Assembly (NCBI RefSeq): GCF_028583425.1
Contig: NC_072797.1
Span: 22,974,001-23,038,000, forward strand
Length of the DNA: 64,000 nucleotides
Source of the DNA: Eublepharis macularius
Lineage: Eukaryota > Chordata > Lepidosauria > Squamata > Eublepharidae
Direction of reading: 5' to 3'
The notes beneath the pieces were generated by a model. It did no database searches, had not been told where the DNA came from, and was given only the letters and a program-made list of their open reading frames with translations. Both the position numbers and the translations under genes were made by a program. Each line of letters opens with the position of its first letter. Positions within the stretch are counted from its first letter, which is position 1. Positions 36,301-44,499 of this stretch are shown here, piece by piece.

Positions 36301-36736
36301 TCCCAACGCGACAACGCACCTGCTATCTAAGGTGGTACAGCCCCTCCCAGCCACCTTAGGACTCTACCACTTCGCCCTGCCGCCCGGGTCAGTCCCAGCC
36401 GCTCACCAGCTGCTTGAGGTCCTCCTCGGAGAGGCCGGCGAAGCGGTACCGCTGCTGCTCGAACTCGTACCGGGTTGTCTTGGCAACCACCACCACCCGC
36501 GAGGGGCGGAACCCGCCGCCGGCCTTCGAGGGGGGCTCTGAGGAGACATCCGCGCAGAGACGCCGCGGCGAGGGGCAAGCGGGGAGCCCGGCAGAGGCGG
36601 CGGGGAGCGGATTGGGCGTTGAGGGGAAGCGCCGCTGCTGGTGGTGATGATGCTGGCGCCGCCGCGAGGATTTGAAGAGGGAGCGGAGGGCGGCGCAAGG
36701 AGAGCCGCCGCTGAGGAAGCCCGGTAAGCAGGTCAT
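12658..36736 (-). CDS. NADK2: NADK2, mitochondrial NAD kinase (complete, 12 coding exons)
   Basis: ATP:NAD+ phosphotransferase that makes mitochondrial NADP+ (family knowledge). Coding exons on the - strand are 36407-36736, 27754-27842, 25674-25762, 23953-24034, 22358-22441, 20741-20877, 17078-17156, 14985-15080, 14180-14235, 14041-14094, 13491-13614 and 12658-12796. All have GT/AG borders, and phases join to 1359 nt (452 aa; human 442). The N-terminus is Arg/Ser-rich and variable with a short His run, as expected of a mitochondrial targeting peptide; conserved sequence starts near GGFRPSRVVVVAKTTRYEFE. The catalytic GGDG motif is at residues 169-172 across the exon 3/4 junction, NE at 286-287 and GTGSKAW at 323-329. 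The C-terminal DGGTSFEFNDGA is intact. No disabling change is seen, so the gene looks functional. Confidence 0.97.
13129..13280 (-). mobile_element. Penelope-like element tail
   Basis: Contains the module 'agctttcaggagtcaaagc' followed by a stretch ending 'accaacacagctacccacctg', shared with seven other places in the window and with the end of the Penelope fragment at 38.2-38.3 kb. It lies in NADK2's last intron. Confidence 0.6.
13491..13614 (-). CDS. NADK2: NADK2 coding exon 11
   Basis: The acceptor is ttccag and the donor gtaagt. It encodes TNEYNESLLYSPEEPKMFFS then IREPISNRVFSSSRQRGFAS. Confidence 0.95.
14041..14094 (-). CDS. NADK2: NADK2 coding exon 10 (54 nt)
   Basis: The acceptor is caatag and the donor gttagt. 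It encodes AKKYESLSLPLNKELIQK, matching the human AKRQGNLSLPLNRELVEK segment. The most divergent residues of the gene's core are here. Confidence 0.92.
14180..14235 (-). CDS. NADK2: NADK2 coding exon 9 (56 nt)
   Basis: The acceptor is tttttag and the donor gtgagt. It encodes SFNINKVANQAVEEVLKI, matching human SFNINRVATQAVEDVLNI. Confidence 0.93.
14985..15080 (-). CDS. NADK2: NADK2 coding exon 8 (GTGSKAW)
   Basis: The acceptor is ttcatag and the donor gtaggt. It encodes ASYYEISVDDGAWEKQKSSG then LNICTGTGSKA. GTGSKAW corresponds to the conserved TGS substrate loop of NAD kinases. Confidence 0.96.
16197..16507. repeat. Direct repeats flanking a CCAAT-rich block
   Basis: A string close to ctatcc(g/a)at, followed by tataggaatgagga, occurs at about 16203-16231 and again at 16485-16511. 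Between them lie three CCAAT motifs (two in the tandem repeat gtccaatcagattt) and a TTTAAAG. It could be a small insertion or a local duplication. No coding is seen. Confidence 0.5.
17078..17156 (-). CDS. NADK2: NADK2 coding exon 7 (NE motif)
   Basis: The acceptor is tctgtag and the donor gtacac. It encodes SQISEPHLLPVRALNEVFIG then ESLSS, including the conserved NE pair of NAD kinases. It is short and was found by phase and homology. Confidence 0.93.
17660..20700 (-). mobile_element. DIRS-type (tyrosine-recombinase) retrotransposon fossil
   Basis: A - strand DIRS1-like element that occupies most of NADK2 intron 6. Its ends, about 17660-17747 and 20630-20700, are inverted copies of each other, the DIRS hallmark. 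Order on the - strand: reverse transcriptase (FLASIDLTG and an IHQYLDD-type motif, 19.0-19.25 kb), RNase H-like domain (DASLMGLG, NINLLDLKAI and LDNTMAKALMNH, 18.25-18.57 kb), then the DIRS-specific NLFAMPQNAKV segment (about 18.0-18.14 kb). It is broken in many places and also interrupted by an L2-like LINE, so it is old and non-functional. Confidence 0.8.
19345..20065 (+). mobile_element. L2-like LINE 3' portion nested in the DIRS fossil
   Basis: Sense pieces of the L2-type C-terminus (HAKPFMGLAPNI, SVAAPSCRMPYL and TKLFRRAF) are followed by the family tail with ccgtgagtctcagtgagaaa and ggcagactataaata. It interrupts the DIRS element, so it inserted later. Confidence 0.65.
20741..20877 (-). 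CDS. NADK2: NADK2 coding exon 6
   Basis: The acceptor is atttaag and the donor gtaagt (complement of 20735-20740). It encodes WQWRQRIRLYLEGTGINPVP then VDLHEQQLS. The donor is only about 40 bp from one end of the DIRS fossil in the next intron. Confidence 0.95.
22358..22441 (-). CDS. NADK2: NADK2 coding exon 5
   Basis: The acceptor is acccag and the donor gtaggt. It encodes SEGHLCLPVRYTHSFPDALQ and KLYRGEF, close to human. Confidence 0.95.
22442..23589. other. NADK2 intron sequence without recognised content
   Basis: AT-rich intron between coding exons 5 and 4. At 22500-22900 there are weak hints of an old DNA element (cagccacaaaatg, ggcacccagagg), not enough to classify. Confidence 0.3.
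23590..23833 (-). mobile_element. tRNA-derived MIR/CORE-like SINE, antisense
   Basis: The - strand reads ggttaagagcagtggaac, then an ggtttgattccccac B-box, then the core with tgggtgattttgggtc and the tail (attattatccccaccac on +). It lies in the NADK2 intron between coding exons 4 and 5. Confidence 0.75.
23953..24034 (-). CDS. NADK2: NADK2 coding exon 4 (GGDG loop)
   Basis: The acceptor is acctag and the donor gtgagc. It reads GDGTMLLAASKVLDRLKPVI then GVNTDPD, completing the NAD-kinase GGDG motif. Confidence 0.95.
24650..25370. other. Unclassified interspersed repeat, probably DNA transposon-derived
   Basis: A GC-richer block inside an AT-rich NADK2 intron. The strings gatttgggtatcagga and tttccggatccagaaatt look like the simple 'gat/gga' motifs of degraded hAT-type reptile repeats. 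No terminal repeats were found. Open frames here look fortuitous. Confidence 0.25.
25674..25762 (-). CDS. NADK2: NADK2 coding exon 3
   Basis: The acceptor is ttctag and the donor gtatta. It encodes NEKIEVRLVKRKEYNEETVR then WADAIIAAG, ending at the first G codons of the catalytic GGDG loop. Confidence 0.94.
26071..26867 (+). mobile_element. Possible solo LTR fossil
   Basis: About 800 bp that begins TGTTGTTAG and ends CCCACA. A TTATGC and AATAAATG cluster at 26600-26645 resembles an LTR R/U5 region. No internal retroviral sequence adjoins and no clear target duplication was seen, so this is only a structural suspicion. If real it is an old single LTR in NADK2 intron 2. Confidence 0.3.
26980..27370 (-). 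mobile_element. LINE tail, antisense (CR1/L2 type)
   Basis: The left part has the antisense LINE-tail look (gaggtagctcacaatataaa, caataaaccataaaaaag). Protein-level remnants are not clear. It lies in NADK2 intron 2. Confidence 0.35.
27754..27842 (-). CDS. NADK2: NADK2 coding exon 2
   Basis: The acceptor ttttgcag lies just right of 27842 and the donor gtaaga just left of 27754. It encodes LALKGSNYSGLLERHHIHIK and NVEHVIDSL, matching human NADK2. Confidence 0.95.
28330..28690. repeat. GC-rich degenerate tandem repeat block
   Basis: About three degenerate copies of a roughly 90-bp unit containing 'cccagatcgg', 'ggatcgggcc' and 'gcagagcacgggagcactcc'. The block starts with agggatgccagactccc, like the ends of the hAT-type elements elsewhere in the window. 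It is an isolated GC island in NADK2 intron 1 with no CDS. Confidence 0.6.
28800..31870. other. NADK2 intron 1, mostly unrecognised
   Basis: An L2-like sense tail remnant is likely at about 29090-29240 (the strings actgcattgtttattgta and accttgagtctta). A GC-richer patch at 31.15-31.55 kb of unknown origin has fortuitous open frames on both strands. Nothing else is recognised. Confidence 0.35.
31890..32255 (+). mobile_element. L1-type LINE 3' end
   Basis: The + frame reads MEELIANIMENAELDKLING and continues to LLQLDEEQI before a stop. This resembles the end of L1 ORF2 in squamates and is followed by a pyrimidine-rich 3' UTR and A-rich tail (aaaactaataaaaaa). It is 5' truncated. Confidence 0.5.
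33019..33112 (-). mobile_element. Penelope-like element tail
   Basis: Shares 'aagattttcaaggtttaagc' and 'agagagtcacagctccctt' with the dispersed family. The - strand shows a hammerhead-like ctgaagaagggagc start. Confidence 0.6.
33322..33357. repeat. (TTTA)n microsatellite
   Basis: Nine or so perfect TTTA units. Confidence 0.95.
33400..35070. other. NADK2 intron 1, nothing recognised
   Basis: AT-rich sequence; I see no gene, RNA or clear repeat. Confidence 0.4.
35080..35244. mobile_element. Small hAT-type element (165 bp)
   Basis: The ends are cagggcttttttcag on the left and, inverted, caggggttttttactggg on the right. A perfect 8-bp target duplication, cttctgat, occurs at 35072-35079 and 35245-35252. 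It is related to the palindromic elements at 43943 and 55192 but has a different centre. Confidence 0.9.
35411..35428. repeat. (CA)n microsatellite
   Basis: About nine CA units. Confidence 0.9.
35655..35778 (+). mobile_element. Penelope-like tail with hammerhead-like core
   Basis: Contains CTGAAGA (35658-35664), a short hairpin-forming stretch with AGAG/CTCT arms, and GAAA (35682-35685), the conserved hammerhead pattern. The family tail with gaccaacacggctaccca follows. Confidence 0.6.
35865..36160 (-). mobile_element. L2-like LINE tail, antisense
   Basis: Antisense of the same family tail as at 1103 and 59234 (catagcccacttttctcact, then gagactaaaggcagattaca). It lies in NADK2 intron 1 near the promoter. 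Confidence 0.65.
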
Positions 36737-37270
36737 GGCCCCTGCGGCTCCGGAGCGTCCTCCGAGAGTTGCTGCCGCCGCCACAGCCGCCTCAGACAGC
36801 GCTGTGAGGCCAGGCAGGCGTGAGCGGCAGCCCGCCTCAGGCGGCGCCTCAGCGGCACGGCGCGCTCTCGAACGCAGCCACCGCGCATGCGGATTGGCGC
36901 GCGCGTGCAACTCGACACACACTTCCTCCCTCCCTCCCGGAGCCGCCTTTTGATACGTAAAGCCGCCGCGTCCTCGCTGCAACGAAGGGAAAGGGGGCGT
37001 GGTCAAGAGAGTTCCGGGCAAGCGCTGCTTTGTTAATCCTCAACTGGGAAAGGCCCACTACTCGCACACACGCACACCCACCCCTGCTCCTCCTCCTCTC
37101 AAAGATCCCGCTTCTGGGCAAGACTCCAATTCCCTCTCTGCGCCTGCGTTCGCCTCGCCCAATCTCCGCAAGCCGAAACGGGGGAGGGGGGGGGGAGAGA
37201 GAGAGAGAAGCTGCCAATCCGTCTGACCCCGTCCTGCGGCCTTGGACGATAGGTGACAGGCTTTTAGTTG
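36330..37270 (-). promoter_or_regulatory. NADK2: NADK2 CpG-island promoter and 5' region
   Basis: About 0.9 kb that is strikingly GC- and CpG-rich compared with the AT-rich surroundings. It covers NADK2 coding exon 1 and its upstream side. There is no clear TATA box, as is common for housekeeping CpG-island promoters. The + strand side (37.0-37.3 kb) shows no coding sequence I recognise. Confidence 0.75.
36407..36736 (-). CDS. NADK2: NADK2 coding exon 1
   Basis: Start ATG is the complement of 36734-36736, with G at -3. It encodes MTCLPGFLSGG, a targeting-peptide-like region with HHHH, then GGFRPSRVVVVAKTTRYEFE, and ends EEDLKQL before donor GTGAGC. The frame stays open upstream to another in-frame ATG at 37019-37021, but conservation with human NADK2 begins at MTC, so 36736 is preferred. 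Confidence 0.93.
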
Positions 37271-37349
37271 TGCGCATGCGCGCAGCTGTCACGTTGGTTG
37301 TCCCTTTGATAGGGCAGAAAGGGAGAGTTGGACCCGGTGGAGCGGATGG

Positions 37350-37410
37350 GTTAGGGTTGCCCACTCAAGATTGTAGAATTCCTGGGGATTGGGCGAGAGG
37401 AGCCTCGGGC
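37350..37410. mobile_element. Fragment of hAT-type 'TAGGGTTGCC' element
   Basis: ttagggttgcccactcaag then attcctggggattggg, matching one end of the element at 49834. The other end is missing. Confidence 0.45.
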
Positions 37411-37507
37411 AGGTTAAGGTACCAGAGTTCTTGTCCATGTTGGGACGTGTATTGCTGCAAGGAGTAGTTTGAGGTTGGGGGGGGGGGCTGTGTGTGGACA
37501 AGAAAAG

Positions 37508-38320
37508 GTTCGGTTGTTGTGGATTTTTCGGGCTGTATAGCCGTGGTCTTGGTGTTGTAGTTCCTGACATTTCGCCAGCAGCAAGAAAAGGTTTGTCTCC
37601 CAGTGCCAAATAACCCCTCACTCACACAAATGCACGTACCAGTAGGAACTCTAGTACCAGAGCCTGCAATAAACCAAGATATCAACTTTGCCCACATATC
37701 CATTCCGACGATACAATCACTGGACCTAACAACAACAGCTATCTCAGGCTCATCTTGTTCATCTTCCAACGTTAAATGTGCCATCAAGTGTCAGCAATGC
37801 CCTTCAACTCTCTATATTGGACAAACAGGTAAGTCCCTTCCCAAGAGCATGAATGGACATGCGTTTGATACCAAAACTCACAACATGCAAAAACCTGTGG
37901 GAGAATGCTTTAATCTGCTACTCCACTCCATCCCTGACCTAAGAGTAGCTTTCTCAAGTAGAGAAACTTCAAAGGAAAATTAAAATGGGAGATTGCTGAA
38001 ATTGAGTTTATTTGCAGGTTTGGAACAATGGATCTCCCAGGACATAGGACATTTCTTGTATTACAACAAATGCTAATTTTACACTCTTTGCTCCCATGGT
38101 CTGTTTGGCTAATTTCAACATAGCCAGCTTCCTGACAATCTAATTTGCAATACCCCTCCCACTCTCTGCTGGACTTTAAAGACTCCTACCTTTTTCCATT
38201 CCATGTGTCTAATGAAAGGAGCTCTCAAAAACTCACACCCTAGAAATCTAGTTGGTGTCTAAGATACTGGACCTGAATCTTGCTCTACTACAGATCAACA
38301 CTGTTACCCACCTGAAATTA
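37508..38320 (+). mobile_element. Penelope-like element fragment with GIY-YIG endonuclease region
   Basis: The + frame 37603-37983 encodes VKCAIKCQQCPSTLYIGQTG, then KPVGECFN and HSIPDLRV, the GIY-YIG endonuclease end of Penelope-like ORFs. A further in-line KWEIAEIEFICRFGT pattern follows, then the tail with ggacctgaatcttgctcta (38.2-38.32 kb) that recurs through the window. At 37508-37578 an antisense piece of another Penelope-type terminal sequence abuts it. It is a 5'-truncated relic. Confidence 0.7.
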
Positions 38321-38556
38321 ATCAATAGAGTGACTGAAATCTTGATCAGCAAAAAAGGTGCCCCTTGTTGATCAGGCGATTTTTTAAAAATCTAAAAAAA
38401 AATCTAAATGTAAAAAGTACATTATTTTTTATGTATTTACATTGCATCATCACAGTGCATGTGACATAAGGGAAGACATTCTCCCAAGGTATATTGAAAT
38501 AGTGCATGCAGTGGACAATGGAGATATTCTGAAAATCCTTTGTAATTTAATTTAAT

Positions 38557-38850
38557 TTATTAGATTTATATTCCGCCCTCCCCACACCAGCAGGCTCAGG
38601 GCGGATTACAATTTGCATACATTTAAAATACATCTAACAATTACACAGTTTAAAATTATAAATATATAAACATCCTAACATTTAAAATACATATATGTAT
38701 ACATACACTTTTGCTCAGCAGCATAATAAAATGCACTATATGCATACACAAGGCACCTCCCTTTCACCTTCACCAGAGCATTTACAGTGGAGCTCAACAG
38801 ATGGAGGATGTCGCTAGTGGGGAAGGCACAGACCATGCTCGACTGGACGG
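38557..38850 (-). mobile_element. CR1/L2-type LINE tail, antisense
   Basis: Antisense tail with atattccgccctccc and ggctcagggcggattaca, then an A/T-rich stretch and a GC-richer end. It is another LINE subfamily than the 'tcagtgagaaa' one. Confidence 0.5.
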
Positions 38851-39355
38851 CATGTATTGATTATTTTATCCTGCAAATTTATACAAATGCTTTAGATCAG
38901 AGAACATGCTGAACCACCTGTTTCTTTGTATGCCTTTTTTTAATGATCTCATTGAGGCATACAAGTGAAAACATTATATTGGAAATAATATTGTAGATTT
39001 TTCTAAGAGGATGTTGTGGATCTGGAAATGTATCTTTCCTAAAAAAAAAATAAACATGAGAACTACCAACTTTGACCCCTTAACAATTTCCCATATGTAT
39101 GCTTTCAAAGAGATAATTTAAAATACACTTCAGGTCCAATATGACTGCCAAGTGGCTGCTTCAGATGGCAATTACTCGTGTAGGTACAGTGATTTCTGTA
39201 GGCTTATAATGCATGCAGAGGTGCATCCTTCTAAACTTATTAACTCCAGTGGACTTAGACAGATGAAATGCTGCTTCAGATTGCACTATTAAACTAGATT
39301 AACTGTGCCTAGGATTGCACGTGTGTACTGCTTTACTGGGTCTATCTTGATTTCA

Positions 39356-39853
39356 TCTATTACACAGGCAACATGTGGGACCAATCTAAAATAAAGGAAG
39401 CAATTATTCTTTCTTCTTGTGTATGTGTGTAATTGTTTTCTCTTTGCAGGAAGGGTTATTTTATTAAAACTACATTGTTTACATGCTCTTGACAGAATGT
39501 CACCGATGTCCCTCACAAAAAAATAGAATGTTAACATAAGCATCAACCAAGCACTTGATTTTAAACAATGTTTTCATTACTGTTTTTTGTCACTGAACTA
39601 GTTCATTTCTAAAGACTGTATAAGGCTGTAGAAAGACTGCAGATACAGTTTCTTTGCAGAAATCTGATCTGATCTTAGCCCCTTCCTCACTATCCCAGAA
39701 GTCAAACCGAAAGGCATGCAGTCAGCTTCTCTGGGCCTTTTCTATTACACAGGCAACACGTGGGACCAGTCTAGAATGAAGGAATCAATTATTGTTTCTT
39801 GTGTACGTGTGTAATTGTTTTACCTTTGCAGGAAGGATTATTTTATTAAAACA
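39356..39853 (+). repeat. Direct repeat pair of about 115 bp
   Basis: 39356-39470 and 39742-39853 share ctattacacaggcaaca, gtgggacca and ttattttattaaaac and are about 88% alike in the same orientation, separated by about 270 bp. Confidence 0.85.
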
Positions 39854-39976
39854 CCACATGCTTGGTCAGTGTGGTGCCATTCTTTTTAGTCTGCACCATG
39901 TCAAGATGTATCAGGATTGATGAGTGCTGGTGCTTTCGTCACTGATGCCATCATCAGTGATGTCACAGCTCCAGCC

Positions 39977-40093
39977 TTTTCCTTCCTTCCTTCCTTCCTT
40001 CCTTCCTTCCTTCCTTCCTTCCTTCCTTCCTTCCTTCCTTCCTTCCTTCCTTCCTTCCTTCCTTCCTTCCTTCCTTCCTTCCTTCCTTCCTTC
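39977..40093. repeat. (CCTT)n microsatellite
   Basis: A nearly perfect run of about 28 CCTT units. Apparent GRKE/PSFL open frames across it are artefacts. Confidence 0.98.
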
Positions 40094-40884
40094 GCACATG
40101 TGATGAATTGATGCATTGCGGGAACGCTGGGTCAATCTATTTCCTGGATTTTCCCCTCTCAATTCATCAGTGCATGATCCTATACTGGATTTTTTTAAAA
40201 AGGTGTAAAAAAAAAACAAGTGGGAAAGGAAAGAGGGGAGGGAGAAGGAATGGAAAGGAGGGGGAGTGGCTGGATAGACAATAGTAGCCAATCACAATAA
40301 AGTGGGCTGGCACAGAATGGGAGCCGGCTGAAGAGGGTAGAACACTAAAAGATGAAATAAAGAGTGTCCTTGGGGAAACCGCCGACTGGAAAATTGATTT
40401 TTTTAAAATGTCAGGATATAAACTCTCCCAGGAAAGAGAGCTGTGGAAAAGCTGCATAGTAGCTGGTGTGACTACTCATGGCAGTAAATTGGGTGCCAAT
40501 GATCATTAAAAAAAAACACTGCAGTATGGGAACTGAATTGTTGAAATTGTCCCATGCAGAAGGGGTTCTTGTCAAAATGTTTTGGATGAATTCCCGAAAT
40601 CAAGAACCGCTTCCATGCTATACAGAAAGTACAAATTCAAAACATGGACGAGCTTGAGCAATTCATACCATTAGGAAAAAAAATTCCACAACCAGTTAAA
40701 CACCCAGTTTAAATGTAACATTGGCAGACTAGAGGAATCTACGCACATGACTTCATCTGTCCTCAATGTCTTGTTTAAACTGGGCTGCTGTGCATGAAAT
40801 TCTGCTACGCTTACATTAACATACCAGTGAAAAGCTACAGAGACCTCTGGTGTGCTATATTGCAGAAAACCTGGATGACCCAGT

Positions 40885-41095
40885 GATTACTGATGGCTTA
40901 GTTTGAACCCAAGACCAAGGAGATTTGGGTTGAAATTGCCACTCAACCATAACTGGCCATGGGAGTGATCTTGGGCCAGTCACGTTCTCTTCATGTAAAT
41001 GACCACAGAGGCTTTTTGAGAGGATAAAATGTAGGCTGGAACAAGAATGCAATCACGTTGAGGTCCTTGGAGGAAAGGTAGATTTAAAATGCAAT
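40885..41095 (+). mobile_element. Degraded MIR/CORE-like SINE
   Basis: The core gagtgatcttgggccagtc and the tail 'gaggataaaatgtaggct' are recognisable. The tRNA head is worn. Confidence 0.55.
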
Positions 41096-41111
41096 ATACA
41101 ACTTAGGCTGT

Positions 41112-41415
41112 GAGGAGCCCTGTGGCGCAGAGTGGTAAGCTGTAGTACTGCGGCCCAAGCTCTGCTCACAACCTGAGTTTGATCCTGGCGGAAGCCGGGT
41201 TCAGACAGCCGGTTCAAGGTTGACTCGGCCTTCCATCCTTCTGAGGTCGGAAAAATGAGTACCCAGTTTCCTGGGGGTAAAGTGTAGATGACTGAGGAAG
41301 GCAATGGCAAACCACCCTGTAACAGAAGTCTGCCAAGAAAACATCATGATGCAACATCCCCCCATGGGTCAGTAATGACTCAGTGCTTGCACAGGGGACT
41401 ACCTTTACCTTTAAC
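41112..41415 (+). mobile_element. Sauria-type SINE, nearly full length
   Basis: The tRNA-like head 'ccctgtggcgcagagtggta' has a B-box-like gagtttgatcctggc. The body includes ccttctgaggtcgg and gaaggcaatggcaaaccacc, and the tail ends ttgcacaggggactaccttt. This family is typical of squamates and shares its 3' end with Bov-B LINEs (family knowledge). Confidence 0.85.
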
Positions 41416-41493
41416 CATACAATGGATAATGGATAAGCACAACAGATATAGATCAGAAACTATCACAACCCGTAGGGTACATTGTCACATGAA

Positions 41494-41632
41494 GCTGCCT
41501 GATAACTGAATCAGATCTTTGATCCATTAATATCAGTTCTTTCTACTCAGCCTGGCAGCAGCTGGGGTTGAATCTACCTGAGACCTTTTACGTGTCAAGC
41601 AGATGCTCTACCACTGAGCCACAGCCCTTCCC
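41494..41632 (-). mobile_element. tRNA-derived squamate SINE, antisense
   Basis: The - strand starts ggctgtggctcagtggtaga (A box), then gtagattcaaccccag (B box), and ends with aggcagcttcatgtgaca. It is distinct from the Sauria and MIR-like families. Confidence 0.75.
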
Positions 41633-42571
41633 ATTGGTACCACTGTCTTGTCTAGTGCCCACCAAAGCAGAGTTGCAGAAAAGGATATTACTCTGCTTAG
41701 GATGGCACTAAGAATTGCTACATATGATGATGATGATGACATGAAACAGGGGTGCCAGAATTCTGGAGGAAAGAACTATATTTGGCATTGCTTATTTGCC
41801 TGTTCATTTTAAAATGTCTCTTGAAATTAAACATAAATAAAATATGGATCATAAAAATGGCCTGTTTTTATTAAAGCCAGTTGGACAGGCAATTCCATTG
41901 ACCTCCATTTTCTGTATTTCTCTGTGTGTGTGTACATGGAGAGAGTCTTGCTGGAATTTTAAACAGTTAATGCATTTCAAAATGGCAATAAACTATCCTG
42001 AAAATGCAGAAATGTGGCTGAATTCCAGAAAATAAGTGTCACTTTCTATGGAAAGATAATAGTTGAAACAAGGAGTGCTGAAGAAGGTATATAGAATAGA
42101 TATCTAAGAAACACAAACGACAACTTCATTTCATTACGTATGTAGTTAACATCATTTTATTAGATTAATAAAATCCCAAACACTGCATATATAATACTTT
42201 ACTAGCTTGTCCTGTGTAAATAATATATACTAAAACAGCACATTTTTAAAAACAGCATCAGGATATCAAGGATAAAAATCTCATATCATTTATGTATCTC
42301 TGCTAATGGAGCCAACATGGCCCCTTTATAATAGTATTTTTAACTTTGTCCCCATAGATTTGTAGAACTAATAAAAGTGTTCTTTCACAGCCTATACAAG
42401 TAGCTTATTCAATATTAAGTTTGTATGTGTATTTATTTGTAGATCTGATTCACTTTGATGTGTAACTGTGAACAGTCAATTGAAAATAACCCACTACCAC
42501 AACTTTATACCCAATGATACACATATTCAGTCAGAAGTAATTCCCATTCAAATCTGTAGGACACCAGTGTG

Positions 42572-42785
42572 GCATTGTGGATAGAGTGTTAAACTAAGAT
42601 CTGGGAGGCCCAGGTTTGAATCCCCACTCTGCCATAAAAGCCTGCTGGGTGACCTTCGGCCAGTCACATCCTCTCAGCCTAACCTACCTCACAGGGTTGT
42701 TGTGGGGATAAAATGGAGAGAATGATGTTGAGCCTCTCTGGGTTCCCATTGAGGAGAGAGGCAGGGCATAAATAAAATAAATTCC
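42572..42785 (+). mobile_element. tRNA-derived MIR/CORE-like SINE, well preserved
   Basis: Head ccagtgtggcattgtggata and ggtttgaatccccactc, core tgggtgaccttcggccagtc, then aacctacctcacagggttgt and the tail gcagggcataaataaaataa. Confidence 0.85.
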
Positions 42786-43942
42786 TTTTAATATTTTAAA
42801 AATGTATTCTGCTTTTCCCACTTTAAGCTTTAGATAAAATTAGGATTGGGTATTAATGTCTACAGTTTCCCCCACCCCCGCAGCGGGATAAATGCCATAA
42901 TCTGAAGCTTGTTTTTCTGAGGGAAATATTACTGTCCATCTTCCTGCTATTTGTTAGGTATTTTCTGTTCATAAAGAGGAGATCTGTTTGCAGGACATTG
43001 CCCTATATTGATTAAAGAAGAATGACCATGTCATATCCTTCTAAATCCATTGAAGGGTATCGCTCTGTTAAGGACTGCAATGTGAATTTTTATTCTTGAC
43101 ACAAATTCTTTGAAGGGCTTTAACTGTTAGGTTACAGACCTTGAATCAGACTATGCAAATCAATGGGGATACACTGCAACGAGAGCTCAGTGGGAGGATG
43201 CCCTTTGACCTCTTGCTAAACAGATTAGCTTTGCAAACAGCTGGGGGTTACTTCATGGTTTATAGCTATGCATTTGGATAAGAACGGTTCAGAGTGGTGG
43301 GGTTTGTGTGGCTTTTATGAGCAACAGTTTAAAGAACAGACAGAATGGTGTGATGTGGTAAGTTACACAGGTGAGCTTTGCTTTTGCTGTACTCGAGCGT
43401 CCATTTGCACAGGTCTCAAAGCCACAGACCACCTGACCGAATTTGGTAGCTGCACTCTGTTAGCTGGAGAGGCTTTATCAGCAAAAAAGAAGATTACCGT
43501 CCTTGTAGGAACAACAGGGTCTCTTCAGCCTGGCCAACTCATTAGTCAGCTGATTGTAATGTGTTGATTTACGGCTAAACTCAAATAACAGATTAGTCTT
43601 CAAGAACATGTAGAACGTGATGGCCCTTTGCTAGTAGGAAGCTTTTCTGTCACCCATTAACATATACTGTGTGTGATTTGGAAAAAATTATTCAGGGCCT
43701 TTTTATAAATCCTTATAACCTATTGGAGTTAAAAGTATTAATCCTTCACTGTATCAAAAATAGGCAATCAAGCTGCACTAAATGTAACTATAATAGTTTA
43801 GTAAAATGACTTGCTAGAACTAAGATTCTAATTCTGACTTGCCTGTGGACTCACTAGAAAGACTTTAAGAAATTTCTCCCCTTTTGCTTCATGGTTTGTG
43901 CTGCTACGGCCCCAGCTAGCTACCAAGTAGGTTACTTACACG

Positions 43943-44203
43943 CAGGGCTTTTTTTCTGGGAAAAGAGGTGGTGGAACTCTGTGGGTTGCCCTCGGAGAAA
44001 ATGGTCACATGGCTGGTGGCCCCGCCCCCTGATCTCCAGACAGAGGGGAGTTGAGATTGCCCTCCGCGCCGCTCCAGCGGCACGGAGGGCAATCTCAACT
44101 CCCCTCTGTCTGGAGGTCAGGGGGCGGGGCCACCAGCCATGTGACCATTTTCAAGAGGTTCAGGAACTCCGTTCCACCGCGTTCCTGCTGGAAAAAAGCC
44201 CTG
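43943..44203. mobile_element. Palindromic hAT-type element (261 bp)
   Basis: The ends cagggctttttttctggg and, inverted, cagggcttttttccagca. The flanking 8-mers cttacacg and tttacacg match 7 of 8, as expected of a hAT target duplication. The arms around 44021-44066 and 44085-44130 are near-perfect inverted copies (ctccagacagaggggag...), giving a long hairpin. No coding; apparent frames come from the palindrome. Confidence 0.88.
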
Positions 44204-44282
44204 TTTACACGAACCAATAGCAGATCCCTGATGCAAAGTCCTCATGTTGTTTCCCTCCCAAATGCAAGGACTTTGTAAGGGG

Positions 44283-44498
44283 TAGCTATAATAATAATGT
44301 ATATACCATTCTTCTAGACAGATGAGTGCCCCGCTCAGAGCAGTGAACCAAGTTAGTGTTATTATTATCCCCACAATGCAGCTGGGGCTGAGAGGAGTGG
44401 CTTACCCAAGGTCTCCTCTGAGCTCATGGCAGTAGTGGGATTCAAACCAGAAGAGGGCTGACTCACAATCCAACCACTTAACCACTATGGTACAGCAG
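44283..44498 (-). mobile_element. MIR/CORE-like SINE, antisense
   Basis: The + strand shows ttattattatccccacaatg, then caaggtctcctctgagc and ggattcaaaccagaa and ccacttaaccactatgg, the reverse of the SINE head. Confidence 0.65.
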
Positions 44499-44499
44499 T

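Noticed and set aside
36332-37467. Several + strand and alternative-frame ORFs in the CpG island
   Set aside because: Expected chance frames in GC-rich promoter DNA antisense to NADK2 exon 1.
39901-40291. GRKE-repeat and PSFL-repeat ORFs
   Set aside because: These are translations of the (CCTT)n microsatellite.
43891-44278. Overlapping ORFs on both strands with shared peptides
   Set aside because: They result from the inverted arms of the palindromic hAT-type element; the peptides repeat because the DNA does.
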